DNA of 25,220 nt, taken from positions 1 to 25,220 of the forward strand of contig JBPYFK010000095.1 of the NCBI GenBank assembly GCA_051984675.1. Direction: 5' to 3'. The stretch comes from JBPYFK01 sp051984675. Lineage in GTDB: Bacteria > Actinomycetota > Actinomycetes > Mycobacteriales > Pseudonocardiaceae. Position numbers and translations under genes: made by a program. The stretch's first letter is position 1, and each line of letters begins with the position of its first letter. The notes under the pieces were generated by a model. That model was not told the DNA's origin. It did no database searches and saw nothing but the letters and a program-made list of their open reading frames with translations. Shown here piece after piece: positions 6,647 to 14,005 of this stretch.

Positions 6647-8287
6647 CTACTGGGCCAGCGCCAGCTCGACGACCTTGACCACGACCATCGCCATGGCGAC
6701 GAGCAGGTACCCGCGGAGTCCGGCGAGGCCGAGCTTGCGGCCGGAGCTCAGCTTCGGCGGCTCCAGCAGGGCCAGCGCCGGCATCCGCCAGGACTCCTTG
6801 GGCACCCCGGCGGACTCCGTGTCGCCGTCCTCGATCGCCGGCCGGCGCCGGGAAACCGCCGCGAAGCCGCCGATGAGCAGGCTCACGGCGGTGCCGCCGC
6901 CCAGGATGCCGAGGATCGCCTCGGTGGAGACGTCGAACACCACGCTCGCGGTCAGGATGATCGACAGCATGATCAGCACCGCGATCACCGCCGAGGTGAA
7001 CAGGTTCCGCTTCGGCCCGTTCACCCACGGCCCCAGCACCGCGCGGTCGTTGCACAGCAGCAGCAGGAACACCGTCGCGGAGGGCAGCAACACCCCCGCC
7101 AGCACCTGCACGCCCTGGGTCACCAGCCCCAGCGGGCTTCCCGGGGTGATCACGATCGCCGCCGCCACCAGCAACAGGGCACCGAAGATCGCGTAGAACC
7201 CGGTGGCCCGGCGCGGGCTGCGGTGCAGCGAGTGCTTCAGGTTGAACACGTCACCGATCGCATACGCCGTGGACAGCCCGACCGCGGCCGCGCCGATGAT
7301 GCTCGCGTCGATCAGGGCGATGGCGAACAGCACCCCGGCGGTGTGGGAGACGTACTTGCCCAAGCCGGCGGCGACCCCGGCAGCGTCGGAGAAGTTCCCG
7401 AACTCGGGCTTGCCAGCAAAGGTCGCAGCGGTGAAGGCCATCATCGCCGCCGCACCCACGACCACGATCGCCAGGCCGATCCACAGGTCCACCTTCTCGT
7501 AGCGGATGAACCGCGGGGTGATCCGCTTGTCGATGATGTAGGACTGCTGGAAGAACAGCTGCCAGGGCGCCACCGTCGTGCCCACGATCCCGATGATCAG
7601 CAGGATCACATCCGACAGGTGGTCGCCGCCGCCCGGCAGGGTGGGGATGACGAAGTCGTGTGCGATCTGCCCCATCGGCGGGTGCACCAGCAGGAACAGC
7701 GGCACCAGCAGCAGGCTGCCGGCCACCAGCGCCATGCATACCCGCTCGAAGGTGCGGAAGCTGCCGGTGCTCGCCGCCGCCAGCACCAGCAACGCCGACA
7801 CCAGCACGCCCGGGATCTTCGGTAACCCGAGGTAGTCCAGGCCCATGCTGATGCCGATGAACTCGGTGATGATGGTCAGCGCGTTGAGCAGGAACAGGTC
7901 GATGACGCTGAACGCTCCCCAGAACTTCCCGAACCGTTCGAGGATCAGGCGGGCGTGGCCGACCCCGGTGACCGCGCCCAGACGTACCACCATCTCCTGG
8001 TTGACGTACAGGACCGGAACCAGCAGCAGAAGCGTCCACAGTAGACTCGTGCCGTAGTTCTGGCCTGCCTGGGTGTAGGTGCCGAACGCTCCCGCGTCGT
8101 TGTCGCCCACCATCACGATCAGTCCGGGGCCGACGATCGCGATCAGCGTCTTCAACCGGGCGGACAGGCCGCGGCGGGCACCGTCGTCACCTTGCTTGAT
8201 GGTGCCCAGCGCGCCCCGGATGTCGCCGAGGTGCGCGTCGTCCAGCACAGCGCTCTGGCCTGGCGGAGCAGCGGTGTTCACGGTCAT
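6647..8287 (-). CDS. divergent NRAMP-family divalent metal transporter
   Basis: The 546-aa membrane protein has 11 or more helices and the NRAMP fold order, with a cytoplasmic N-tail of about 45 residues. Helix 1 reads GPGLIVMVGDNDAGAFGTYTQ: the canonical DPGN is DAGA (Asp64 kept, Asn replaced by Ala67). Helix 6 reads IVGTTVAPWQLFFQQS: the canonical MPH is Ala240-Pro241-Trp242, so the metal-binding Met is absent. Such changes occur in NRAMP-related magnesium-type (NRMT) or other non-classical branches. The substrate may therefore be Mg2+ or another hard cation rather than Mn2+/Fe2+; this is inference. The start ATG 8287 has GGGAG 8 bases upstream and is preferred over the frame's first codon at 8338. 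It is followed by an ~85-base gap to the protease gene. Confidence 0.85.
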   Translation of the reverse strand: MTVNTAAPPGQSAVLDDAHLGDIRGALGTIKQGDDGARRGLSARLKTLIAIVGPGLIVMVGDNDAGAFGTYTQAGQNYGTSLLWTLLLLVPVLYVNQEMVVRLGAVTGVGHARLILERFGKFWGAFSVIDLFLLNALTIITEFIGISMGLDYLGLPKIPGVLVSALLVLAAASTGSFRTFERVCMALVAGSLLLVPLFLLVHPPMGQIAHDFVIPTLPGGGDHLSDVILLIIGIVGTTVAPWQLFFQQSYIIDKRITPRFIRYEKVDLWIGLAIVVVGAAAMMAFTAATFAGKPEFGNFSDAAGVAAGLGKYVSHTAGVLFAIALIDASIIGAAAVGLSTAYAIGDVFNLKHSLHRSPRRATGFYAIFGALLLVAAAIVITPGSPLGLVTQGVQVLAGVLLPSATVFLLLLCNDRAVLGPWVNGPKRNLFTSAVIAVLIMLSIILTASVVFDVSTEAILGILGGGTAVSLLIGGFAAVSRRRPAIEDGDTESAGVPKESWRMPALALLEPPKLSSGRKLGLAGLRGYLLVAMAMVVVKVVELALAQ

Positions 8288-8667
8288 GGCGGACTCCCTT
8301 CCACGGCCGGGTTCGGCCGTGCTCGACCGGCCGCGCACCGATCGCGTGGGCGCAGGCCGTCGTCACGTTGTGATGCTGAATCGGTCGTCAGTGACCAAGG
8401 GCGCCCAGCGCTGCTCCGGGCATCACGAACCCCCACCCGGACAGCCGGCACCCACCGGCATCTGGGTGTCCACTGTGGTCAGAGCGGTGGAAACCGGCCG
8501 GGGAGACCACCGCGCTGGCCAAAGTGGGCACAGCAAGATGCCGCGGTAGAGCGGTTGGATGTTGTCATCACGCAAGTGCACGCTGCAGCCGCGCCACCAA
8601 GACGTCCACAGTGGTCAGTGGACTCATCAGCGAGGATTCAGCGGGCGGAATAACCAGAGAGGCAACT

Positions 8668-8748
8668 ATGACAGTGACTATCGTCGAGACTTGTCACGTC
8701 CACCTCCTCACTGTCGGGCACCGACGGTGCCAAGCCGCAGGCCAGTGA
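8668..8748 (+). CDS. putative Cys-containing leader peptide, orphan
   Basis: This 26-codon frame starts at ATG 8668 with GAGAGG about 6 bases upstream and ends TGA at 8746-8748. Its core CHVHLLTVGHRRCQ resembles the actinobacterial sulfur-operon leader motif (R)HVDLxRVxSAxC found in full at 17062-17148. Nested hairpins overlap the second half. The Cys codon TGC (8728-8730) lies in the 3' arm of the inner hairpin, and the stop codon lies in the 3' arm of the outer one. That is the expected design of cysteine-responsive attenuation. No sulfur gene follows: the next plus-strand gene is a lytic transglycosylase at 9240. It may be an orphan whose target gene was lost, or it may regulate that distant gene. 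The opposite strand also has a small frame here. Confidence 0.45.
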   Translation: MTVTIVETCHVHLLTVGHRRCQAAGQ

Positions 8749-8752
8749 GGAG
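8704..8752. promoter_or_regulatory. nested perfect hairpins (attenuator or SD switch)
   Basis: CTCCTCACTG (8704-8713) pairs perfectly with CAGTGAGGAG (8743-8752). Inside lies a second perfect hairpin, GGCACC-GAC-GGTGCC (8717-8731). Read on the plus strand it overlaps the leader peptide end. Read on the minus strand, the outer 3' arm contains GAGGAGG, a strong Shine-Dalgarno sequence, before a GTG at 8697 that opens a 19-codon frame to 8638. The stem would hide that site upstream of the NRAMP gene. Which strand matters is not decided by sequence alone. Confidence 0.6.
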
Positions 8753-9226
8753 CCCGCGCCAGCCGGAAGCGCGAACCGGGCACCCCACTCGTCGCCGTTT
8801 CAACACTGCACGGCGTGTCCCACCAGTTGGCGGGAAGCCACTTGGAGTCACCCCTTAACCCGGGGAAACCTGTCCTGACCCGGGGCGTCTCTCGACGTTC
8901 AGGGTCAGTGGCCTGTGTCCGTACAGCCGCCTCACTCAACGAGGTGCTGGCGAGCATTAGACATTCTGGCGCGTTGAAGTGTCAACCGCGCACACGGCAC
9001 GGAGAAGTGAACGACTCGCCAAGAGCCGACCAAGAATTGTCGGCGCACGCCACTGAAGTGGCGAAACAGTACACCGTTACATGGAGCACGGAACGTGGTT
9101 ATGTCGATACTCACACAATTGTCGCACGGACTGCTCCGATCAGCGATTCGACCGTGCGGAGCCACCCAGCGGTTCCGTGACGTTGCGCTGATGAGTCACG
9201 GCCCACGAAGACCTGTGACCGACGGG
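8753..9226. other. long non-coding stretch with alternative stem-loops
   Basis: Together with 8288-8667 this is the longest gene-poor gap of the window. Open frames here (for example 8815-9180 plus) lack protein-like composition and ribosome-binding sites. At 9123-9162 two inverted repeats compete for overlapping bases: CGCACGG/CCGTGCG (9123-9129 with 9152-9158) and GCTCCG/CGGAGC (9133-9138 with 9157-9162). This resembles a terminator/antiterminator pair but has no U-tract. GTCCACTGTGGTC (8468) and GTCCACAGTGGTC (8604) are near-identical semi-palindromes in the left part of the gap. Confidence 0.4.
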
Positions 9227-9232
9227 TAACCT
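9227..9232 (+). promoter_or_regulatory. -10 box for a probably leaderless transcript
   Basis: TAACCT lies 7 bases before the GTG start at 9240. That spacing places transcription initiation at or next to the start codon, a common arrangement in actinobacteria. A -35 box is not clear. Confidence 0.4.
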
Positions 9233-9239
9233 GGGGCGC

Positions 9240-10076
9240 GTGATCGGATTCACTGCGCCCGGTGTGCGCCGCGTCCTGCTCGCCGCAGCGACGCGGTTGG
9301 CGATCGCGTTGGGTCTCGTGGCGTCGCTGGTCGTCGGCGTCGGGCTCGTTGCGCTGCTGGAACGGCCGTTCCCCTCCCCGCAGGCCGGTCCGCCGCCCGA
9401 GCAGCCGGTCGAACCGGCGCCGGTACCACCGGGCACCACGGCTCCCGTGCAGCAAGCCGCCCTGACCCCGCAGGTCCGCCCTGGCGCCGACCCGGTGCGA
9501 GAGTGGGCCGACCAGGTCTCCGGGATCGTCGACGTGCCGGCGCGGGCCCTGGTGTCCTACGCCAACGCCGAACTGGCGATGCGGACCTACCAGCCGAGCT
9601 GCCGGATTTCCTGGGCCACCCTCGCCGGAATCGGGCGTATCGAGTCCGATCACGGCCGCTACGCGGGCAGGTTCCTGCAAGAGAACGGACGGCCGTCCAG
9701 CCCGATCATCGGTGTGCCGCTCGATGGCGCGCCCGGAGTCCAGGCCCTGCCCCCCACCACGATCGGTCTCGCGCTCGATGGCGATCCCCGACACGACCAC
9801 GCGGTCGGACCCATGCAGATCATCCCGACGACGTGGGCGAAGTGGGCGACCACGGCCCGTCGCGACGGCGCCGCTGATCCGCAGAACCTCGACGACGCGT
9901 CGATGACCGCGGCCCGCTACCTGTGTGCCAGTGGGCGGGATATGACCACCGGTCCGGGATGGTGGTCGGCCGTCCTGTCCTACAACTCCTCGGTCGAGTA
10001 CGCGCAGAAGGTCTTCGCGCTCGCTCAGACGTACGCGAACGCCAGCGACCGGGTTCTGCAGCACCAGACCCAGTAG
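9240..10076 (+). CDS. membrane-anchored lytic transglycosylase (SLT/MltB-like)
   Basis: The 278-aa protein has one N-terminal membrane helix (about residues 10-40), a Pro-rich extracellular linker to about residue 82, and a lysozyme-like domain. The catalytic Glu is Glu135 in LAGIGRIESDHGRY. The family motif GPMQIIPTTWAKW follows near residue 190, and a late YNSSVEYAQKV stretch matches the AYNxxxxYxxxV end of transglycosylase domains. It should cleave the glycan strands of peptidoglycan with formation of 1,6-anhydro-muropeptides, probably in cell-wall remodelling. The GTG start follows a -10-like TAACCT closely, so it may be leaderless. The gene stands alone: 184 bases separate it from the next small gene. 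Confidence 0.88.
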   Translation: MIGFTAPGVRRVLLAAATRLAIALGLVASLVVGVGLVALLERPFPSPQAGPPPEQPVEPAPVPPGTTAPVQQAALTPQVRPGADPVREWADQVSGIVDVPARALVSYANAELAMRTYQPSCRISWATLAGIGRIESDHGRYAGRFLQENGRPSSPIIGVPLDGAPGVQALPPTTIGLALDGDPRHDHAVGPMQIIPTTWAKWATTARRDGAADPQNLDDASMTAARYLCASGRDMTTGPGWWSAVLSYNSSVEYAQKVFALAQTYANASDRVLQHQTQ

Positions 10077-10260
10077 CCGCCGAATCACCCCCGTCGGGAA
10101 CGTGACCTCAGCGTCATCAGCTCACTACGGAACGTGATCGAATAACCCACGACCGTGCGACTGCCTCAACAGGGCATGACTTGCAAGCCTGGTTCACGTC
10201 CGTTCCACGCCGTCTCCGCTCCCCCAGAACTCCTCTCCCCACGCGCTTGTGAGGCAGCCG

Positions 10261-10446
10261 ATGACCACTCAACCGGATCTGGTCGCCAAGGTGCGACGTC
10301 TGCTGGACACCGCCGGCGACGACGAGCAAGCCGCGATCGCCGAGTTTCACCGCCTGGTCGACGTGCACGGTTGCGCCGAGGTCGGCGCCGCGGTCGCGGC
10401 CCTAGTCCCGGAGAGCCTCACCGTCGGTACGCATGACCCCGAGTAG
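10261..10446 (+). CDS. small acidic hypothetical protein
   Basis: This 61-aa protein starts at ATG 10261 with GAGG about 8 bases upstream (an in-frame GTG at 10249 is less likely) and ends just before a hairpin. It is helical, acidic and soluble: VAKVRRLLDTAGDDEQAAI followed by AEFHRLVDVHGCAEVGAAVAALV. It has no signal peptide or membrane segment and one Cys. Codon use matches its neighbours, and the terminator immediately after the stop supports a real gene. I recognise no family. The neighbours on either side (transglycosylase and riboswitch-controlled transporter) do not suggest a role. Confidence 0.65.
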   Translation: MTTQPDLVAKVRRLLDTAGDDEQAAIAEFHRLVDVHGCAEVGAAVAALVPESLTVGTHDPE

Positions 10447-10447
10447 C

Positions 10448-10467
10448 CAACGGGTTCTCAGCCGTTG
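10448..10467 (+). terminator. stem-loop after the small gene
   Basis: CAACGG (10448-10453) and CCGTTG (10462-10467) form a 6-bp perfect stem with an 8-base loop, 1 base after the TAG stop. No T-tract follows, which is usual in GC-rich actinomycetes. Confidence 0.5.
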
Positions 10468-10571
10468 TCGCCCAAGACCGCCTGAAGCACTGCGTCGGCC
10501 GAACGAGTGACCAGCGACACCGGACGGGCGCCGACATTCGTGTCATTCGACACCGCGAGCGCGGATCAGCC

Positions 10572-10601
10572 TTGCCGGCCGCGGTTTCCGCCGCTTAGGC
10601 T
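10572..10601 (+). promoter_or_regulatory. promoter driving the cobalamin riboswitch
   Basis: TTGCCG (10572-10577) and TAGGCT (10596-10601) are spaced by 18 bases. They end about 10 bases before the first conserved riboswitch element. Confidence 0.45.
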
Positions 10602-10611
10602 GCGCGGGCCG

Positions 10612-10775
10612 TGGTGATCGGGAAGTCGGTGCGAAACCGGCGCGGCCCTCGCCACTGTGATCGGGAAGTTCTCGGCGCATCCCCGCTTTCAGCCCCGGGG
10701 AGCCACCGGGCGTCACTGACGTCTGGGAAGGTGCGCCGGGCGCGTTCGACCCGTCAGCCAGGAGACCGGCCACGG
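10612..10775 (+). promoter_or_regulatory. cobalamin (AdoCbl) riboswitch
   Basis: The conserved blocks appear in the proper order: GGGAAgtcGGTGcgAAaCCG (10620-10639), the GCCACTGTGA core (10651-10660), AGCCAC (10701-10706), CACTGAC (10714-10720), GGGAAGG (10725-10731), and the B12 box AGCCAGGAGACC (10756-10767). It lies directly upstream of the NiCoT gene. Binding of adenosylcobalamin should lower expression of the transporter, so transport of cobalt for B12 synthesis is the likely purpose. Confidence 0.93.
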
Positions 10776-10786
10776 CAGCACTGGAA

Positions 10787-10809
10787 CCTTCCACGAGGTG
10801 CTGGAAAGG
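10787..10809 (+). promoter_or_regulatory. possible Shine-Dalgarno sequestering stem
   Basis: CCTTCCA (10787-10793) can pair with TGGAAAGG (10802-10809) with one bulged A. The 3' arm contains AAAGG, the likely ribosome-binding site of the ATG at 10819. This would be the expression platform of the riboswitch, acting on translation. It is a short helix and is inferred by eye. Confidence 0.4.
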
Positions 10810-10818
10810 CGGTCTCTC

Positions 10819-11934
10819 ATGGACTCGGCACCCCCTGAACGAACGCGGGTCTCCCGTCACCGGCAGGATTGGGTCCGAGCAGGCGGTTTGCTGCTCGTCA
10901 TCGCGGGACTACACGTAGTCGCCTGGGGAATCCTGATTCTCCTTGTCGTACCACGGCATTTCACCGTGGGTACGCAGGCGTTCGGGTTCGGCCTCGGTGT
11001 CACGGCTTACACGCTCGGGTTGCGGCACGCGTTCGATGCCGACCACATCGCGGCGATCGACAACACCACCCGCAAGTTGATGGCCGACGGTAAGCGTTCG
11101 GTCTCGGCGGGTTTCTGGTTCGCGTTGGGACACTCCACCGTCGTCGTGGTGCTGGCGACCCTCATCAGCATGGGCTCCCACCTGGTGTCCACATTGTCCA
11201 GTGACGACTCGGGAACGCACCAGACCTTGGGGCTGGTGGGAACGAGTGTCTCCGGGCTGTTCCTGTACCTGATCGCGCTGCTCAACCTGCTGGCGCTGGT
11301 CGGAATCCTGCGGGTGTGGCGGACCGCGCGGCGCGGCGAGTTCGACGAAGCGGCGCTGGAGCGGCAGCTCGATTCCCGGGGACTGTTCAACCGCTACCTC
11401 GGCAGGCTGACCCGGGCCGTCACCCGCCCCTGGCAGATGTACCCCATCGGGCTGCTGTTCGGCCTCGGTTTTGGAACGGCGACCGAGGTCATGCTGCTGG
11501 TGCTCGCCGGTGACGGCGCCACCCACGGGCTGCCCTGGTATGCGGTCCTCGTGCTGCCGCTGCTGTTCGCCTCCGGCATGACCCTGCTCGACACGCTCGA
11601 CGGAACGGTCATGAACTTCGCCTATGACTGGGCGTTCGCCCGGCCCGTGCGCAAGATCTTCTACAACGTCACCATCACCGGACTGTCCGTCGCGGTAGCG
11701 GCCGTCATCGGAACCATCGAGCTGGTGGGCGTGCTGCACGACGATCTGGGCCTGTCCGATCCGGTCACCGGCTGGATCGCCGATCTCGACCTGAACAACG
11801 TCGGCTTCGTCGTCGTGGGCCTGTTCGTGGCGGTGTGGGGAATCGCCGTCCTCTACTGGAGGCTGGCCAAGGTCGAGCAGCGTTGGGACCAGCACCCCAC
11901 CCGGCAGCGCGTTCCGCAGAGGAGCGTGCCGTAG
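10819..11934 (+). CDS. NiCoT-family cobalt/nickel transporter
   Basis: The 371-aa membrane protein has about eight helices and the family signature HX4DH: His70, Asp75, His76 in RHAFDADHIAAIDNTTRKL. Further family motifs are FALGHSTVVVV, LLFGLGFGTATEV and SGMTLLDTLDGTVMNFAY. The NiCoT family takes up Ni2+ or Co2+ with high affinity. The cobalamin riboswitch just upstream points to Co2+ for B12 synthesis. I chose ATG 10819 over GTG 10798 because AAAGGCGG lies at a suitable distance and the riboswitch stem would hide it. It is monocistronic: the next plus gene has its own promoter region 75 bases on. Confidence 0.93.
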   Translation: MDSAPPERTRVSRHRQDWVRAGGLLLVIAGLHVVAWGILILLVVPRHFTVGTQAFGFGLGVTAYTLGLRHAFDADHIAAIDNTTRKLMADGKRSVSAGFWFALGHSTVVVVLATLISMGSHLVSTLSSDDSGTHQTLGLVGTSVSGLFLYLIALLNLLALVGILRVWRTARRGEFDEAALERQLDSRGLFNRYLGRLTRAVTRPWQMYPIGLLFGLGFGTATEVMLLVLAGDGATHGLPWYAVLVLPLLFASGMTLLDTLDGTVMNFAYDWAFARPVRKIFYNVTITGLSVAVAAVIGTIELVGVLHDDLGLSDPVTGWIADLDLNNVGFVVVGLFVAVWGIAVLYWRLAKVEQRWDQHPTRQRVPQRSVP

Positions 11935-11954
11935 GAACGCTTGCCCCCGTTAGT

Positions 11955-11966
11955 TACTGACTAGTA
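11955..11966. promoter_or_regulatory. candidate operator/promoter of the OYE gene
   Basis: TACT-GACT-AGTA is a short inverted repeat about 40 bases before the ATG at 12009. A -10-like TAGGTT (11965-11970) and a -35-like TTGCCC (11941-11946, spacing 18) bracket it, so a repressor bound here would block transcription. No regulator gene is adjacent. Confidence 0.3.
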
Positions 11967-12008
11967 GGTTGTGGTTTCCGTCCACGGGTCCACCCGAAGG
12001 GAACTGTC

Positions 12009-13262
12009 ATGGCCACGCCTGCCCCGGAGCTTGCCCACTCGCTGGGGCAGCCATTCACGCTGCCGTGTGGCGCCACACTCGGTAACCGCTTCGCGAAGGC
12101 AGCGCTGAGTGAACAGTTGGGGACCCGCGCCAACGCACCGGGTGACGACCTGGTCCGGCTGTACCAGCGGTGGTCGGAATCGGGCGCGGGCCTGCTCGTC
12201 ACCGGTAACGTCATGGTCGACCGGTCCGCGCTGGGAGAACCGCGCAACGTCGTCCTCGACGACGAACGCGACGCCGAGGCGTTCTCCCGCTGGGCGCGGG
12301 CGGCCAAGGGCAACGGAACGCAAGCCTGGATGCAGATCAACCATCCGGGCCGGCAGAGCCCGCGCACGCTGTCCCGGCGCCCGGTCGCGCCGTCGGCAGT
12401 GCCGGTGAAGGGCACCGGCGGAGTGTTCGCCGCACCCCGCGAACTCACCGAAACCGAGATCGAGGCCCTCATCCAACGTTTTGCCCGCACTGCCGGACTC
12501 GCCGTGCGAGCCGGGTTCACCGGCGTCCAGATCCACGGCGCGCATGGGTACCTGGTGAGCCAGTTCCTGTCGCCGCTGGTGAACCAGCGGACCGACGGTT
12601 GGGGCGGTTCCCCGGAGCAGCGGCGGCGCTTCCTGCTCGACATCGTCCGCGCGACCCGCGCCGAAATCGGTGCGAGCACGCCGCTTTCGGTGAAACTCAA
12701 CTCCGCTGACTTCCAGCGTGGTGGGCTCACCGAGGACGAGTCGCTGGACGTGGTGCTCGCACTGGCCGAGGAGGGCGTTGACCTGCTGGAGATTTCCGGT
12801 GGCACGTACGAATCAGCCGCCATGATGGGCGTGACCGGACCGGTCCGCGAGAGCACGCGTGCGCGGGAAGCGTACTTTCTGGCGTATGCCCGGCGAGTGC
12901 GCGAGCACAGCAACATCCCCCTGATGCTCACCGGCGGCTTTCGGACCTCGCAGGGCATGGCCGACGCGATCGACTCCGGCGCGGTGGACATCGTCGGCCT
13001 GGGCCGCCCGATGGTGCTGGAGCCGGATCTACCGGGACGGCTGCTTGCCGGCACAGCGACCGGAAGCGAGGCGAAGCCGCGCCGCAGCGGCATCCGCAAG
13101 CTCGACGGCCTGACCGAAATCGTCTGGCACACCGAGCAGTTGTGGCGCATGGGGCGCGGCCGGTCGCCGAAGCCGCGCCGTCACCCGTTGCTGGCGCTGA
13201 ACCACTACTTGCGGGCTGGCGGAATTGATTCGCTGATGATGCTCCGAAGCCGGCGGGGCTAG
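12009..13262 (+). CDS. NADH:flavin oxidoreductase (old yellow enzyme family)
   Basis: The 417-aa FMN-binding TIM-barrel protein shows family motifs in order: WMQINHPGRQSPR, then GFTGVQIHGAHGYLVSQFLS (the HGAHGYL substrate-binding histidines), LVNQRTDGWGGSPEQRRRF and the phosphate-binding end GFRTSQGMADAIDSGAVDIV. It should reduce activated alkenes or similar electrophiles with NAD(P)H; the natural substrate is unknown. The start ATG 12009 has GAAGGGA about 8 bases upstream. The last 60 residues are basic and form a family-variable tail. It lacks the iron-sulfur/FAD domains of 2,4-dienoyl-CoA reductases. It converges with the minus-strand gene at 13309, with 46 bases between. Confidence 0.9.
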   Translation: MATPAPELAHSLGQPFTLPCGATLGNRFAKAALSEQLGTRANAPGDDLVRLYQRWSESGAGLLVTGNVMVDRSALGEPRNVVLDDERDAEAFSRWARAAKGNGTQAWMQINHPGRQSPRTLSRRPVAPSAVPVKGTGGVFAAPRELTETEIEALIQRFARTAGLAVRAGFTGVQIHGAHGYLVSQFLSPLVNQRTDGWGGSPEQRRRFLLDIVRATRAEIGASTPLSVKLNSADFQRGGLTEDESLDVVLALAEEGVDLLEISGGTYESAAMMGVTGPVRESTRAREAYFLAYARRVREHSNIPLMLTGGFRTSQGMADAIDSGAVDIVGLGRPMVLEPDLPGRLLAGTATGSEAKPRRSGIRKLDGLTEIVWHTEQLWRMGRGRSPKPRRHPLLALNHYLRAGGIDSLMMLRSRRG

Positions 13263-13308
13263 CGGCTTCCGCCCGGCAGGGAGCCGAGCGGATCGATCGC
13301 GGACCGCC

Positions 13309-13935
13309 CTACAAGCCGCGGCTGGCGTCGCGGACCGCGGCAACGTCGGCTGGGTCGCCCTCGAATTCGACGTGCACTGCTTCACGGCCGTAGGCGTGCA
13401 ACGCCAGTTCCGCTGGTTCGCCGACGATCCGTACCACGCGTTGTCCCCGTTTGAGGGACAGCTGCGCGCCGTCGGGTCGACGTACCTCGACGCCGACGGG
13501 GCTGTTCCGGTACAGGACCCCGCCTGCTCGCTGCAACACGTTCCACAGCAGCGCGTCAAGCCGCGAGTCGGCTGGTCTGGGCTGCCAGTCCGGCTGCGCT
13601 CGTCGGACGTCCTCGTGGTGCACGAAGTACTCCAGACCGTTGACCCGATCACCGATCGGGGGCACCGCGAACGGGGACCACAGTGGCGGACCGGTCCGAA
13701 CCAGCCGCACCAGAGCCGTCCAAGGCTGCCGCGCGAGCCGTTGCTGTACTCGGTTCGTGTGTCCTGCCAGCGGTCCCACCAGGATGCCCAGCGCGGCATC
13801 GGGACGCCGCTCGCGCAGAACCAGGTGCGCGGCGAGATCCTTGGTCGCCCATCCCGCGCACAGGGTGGGCGCGTCCGGGCCAACCTCCTCAAGCAGCGCG
13901 CACAGCTGCTCCCGCTCTTCGGACGCCACGCCCAC
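13309..13935 (-). CDS. TIGR03085-like metal-binding (MDMPI/DinB) protein
   Basis: The 208-aa protein matches the actinobacterial TIGR03085 group, which belongs to the DinB/mycothiol-dependent maleylpyruvate isomerase N-domain superfamily. Visible motifs are GPDAPTLCAGWATKDLAAHL (with the metal-ligand-type His), RVNGLEYFVHHEDVRRAQP (His-His-Glu-Asp), and a late compact beta region LSLKRGQRVVRIVGEPAELA. Members bind a divalent metal in a four-helix bundle, and some use mycothiol. Its own reaction is not known. GTG 13935 has GGAGGGG just upstream. It follows the ABC permease gene by 70 bases on the same strand and may be the last gene of that operon. Confidence 0.78.
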   Translation of the reverse strand: MGVASEEREQLCALLEEVGPDAPTLCAGWATKDLAAHLVLRERRPDAALGILVGPLAGHTNRVQQRLARQPWTALVRLVRTGPPLWSPFAVPPIGDRVNGLEYFVHHEDVRRAQPDWQPRPADSRLDALLWNVLQRAGGVLYRNSPVGVEVRRPDGAQLSLKRGQRVVRIVGEPAELALHAYGREAVHVEFEGDPADVAAVRDASRGL

Positions 13936-14005
13936 GGCGCACCCCTCCCCGTTCCAGCGATCTACTCGCCGGTAGGTTACTGGACTCCCGTGTCACCCAC
14001 CAGCA

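Noticed and set aside
6561..7055. N-terminal extension of the serine protease frame
   Set aside because: Runs through the transporter gene end, has no protein-like composition, and would remove the signal peptide from the N-terminus.
6581..7825. 414-aa plus-strand ORF opposite the NRAMP gene
   Set aside because: Composition is Gln/His/Arg/Gly-rich, typical of the antisense frame of a GC-rich membrane protein gene; no motif.
8288..8700. M-box or Mn2+ riboswitch upstream of the NRAMP gene
   Set aside because: None of the conserved blocks of these riboswitches could be found on the minus strand; only the nested hairpin is real.
8815..9180. 121-aa plus-strand ORF in the long gap
   Set aside because: No ribosome-binding site, low third-position GC, no protein-like pattern.
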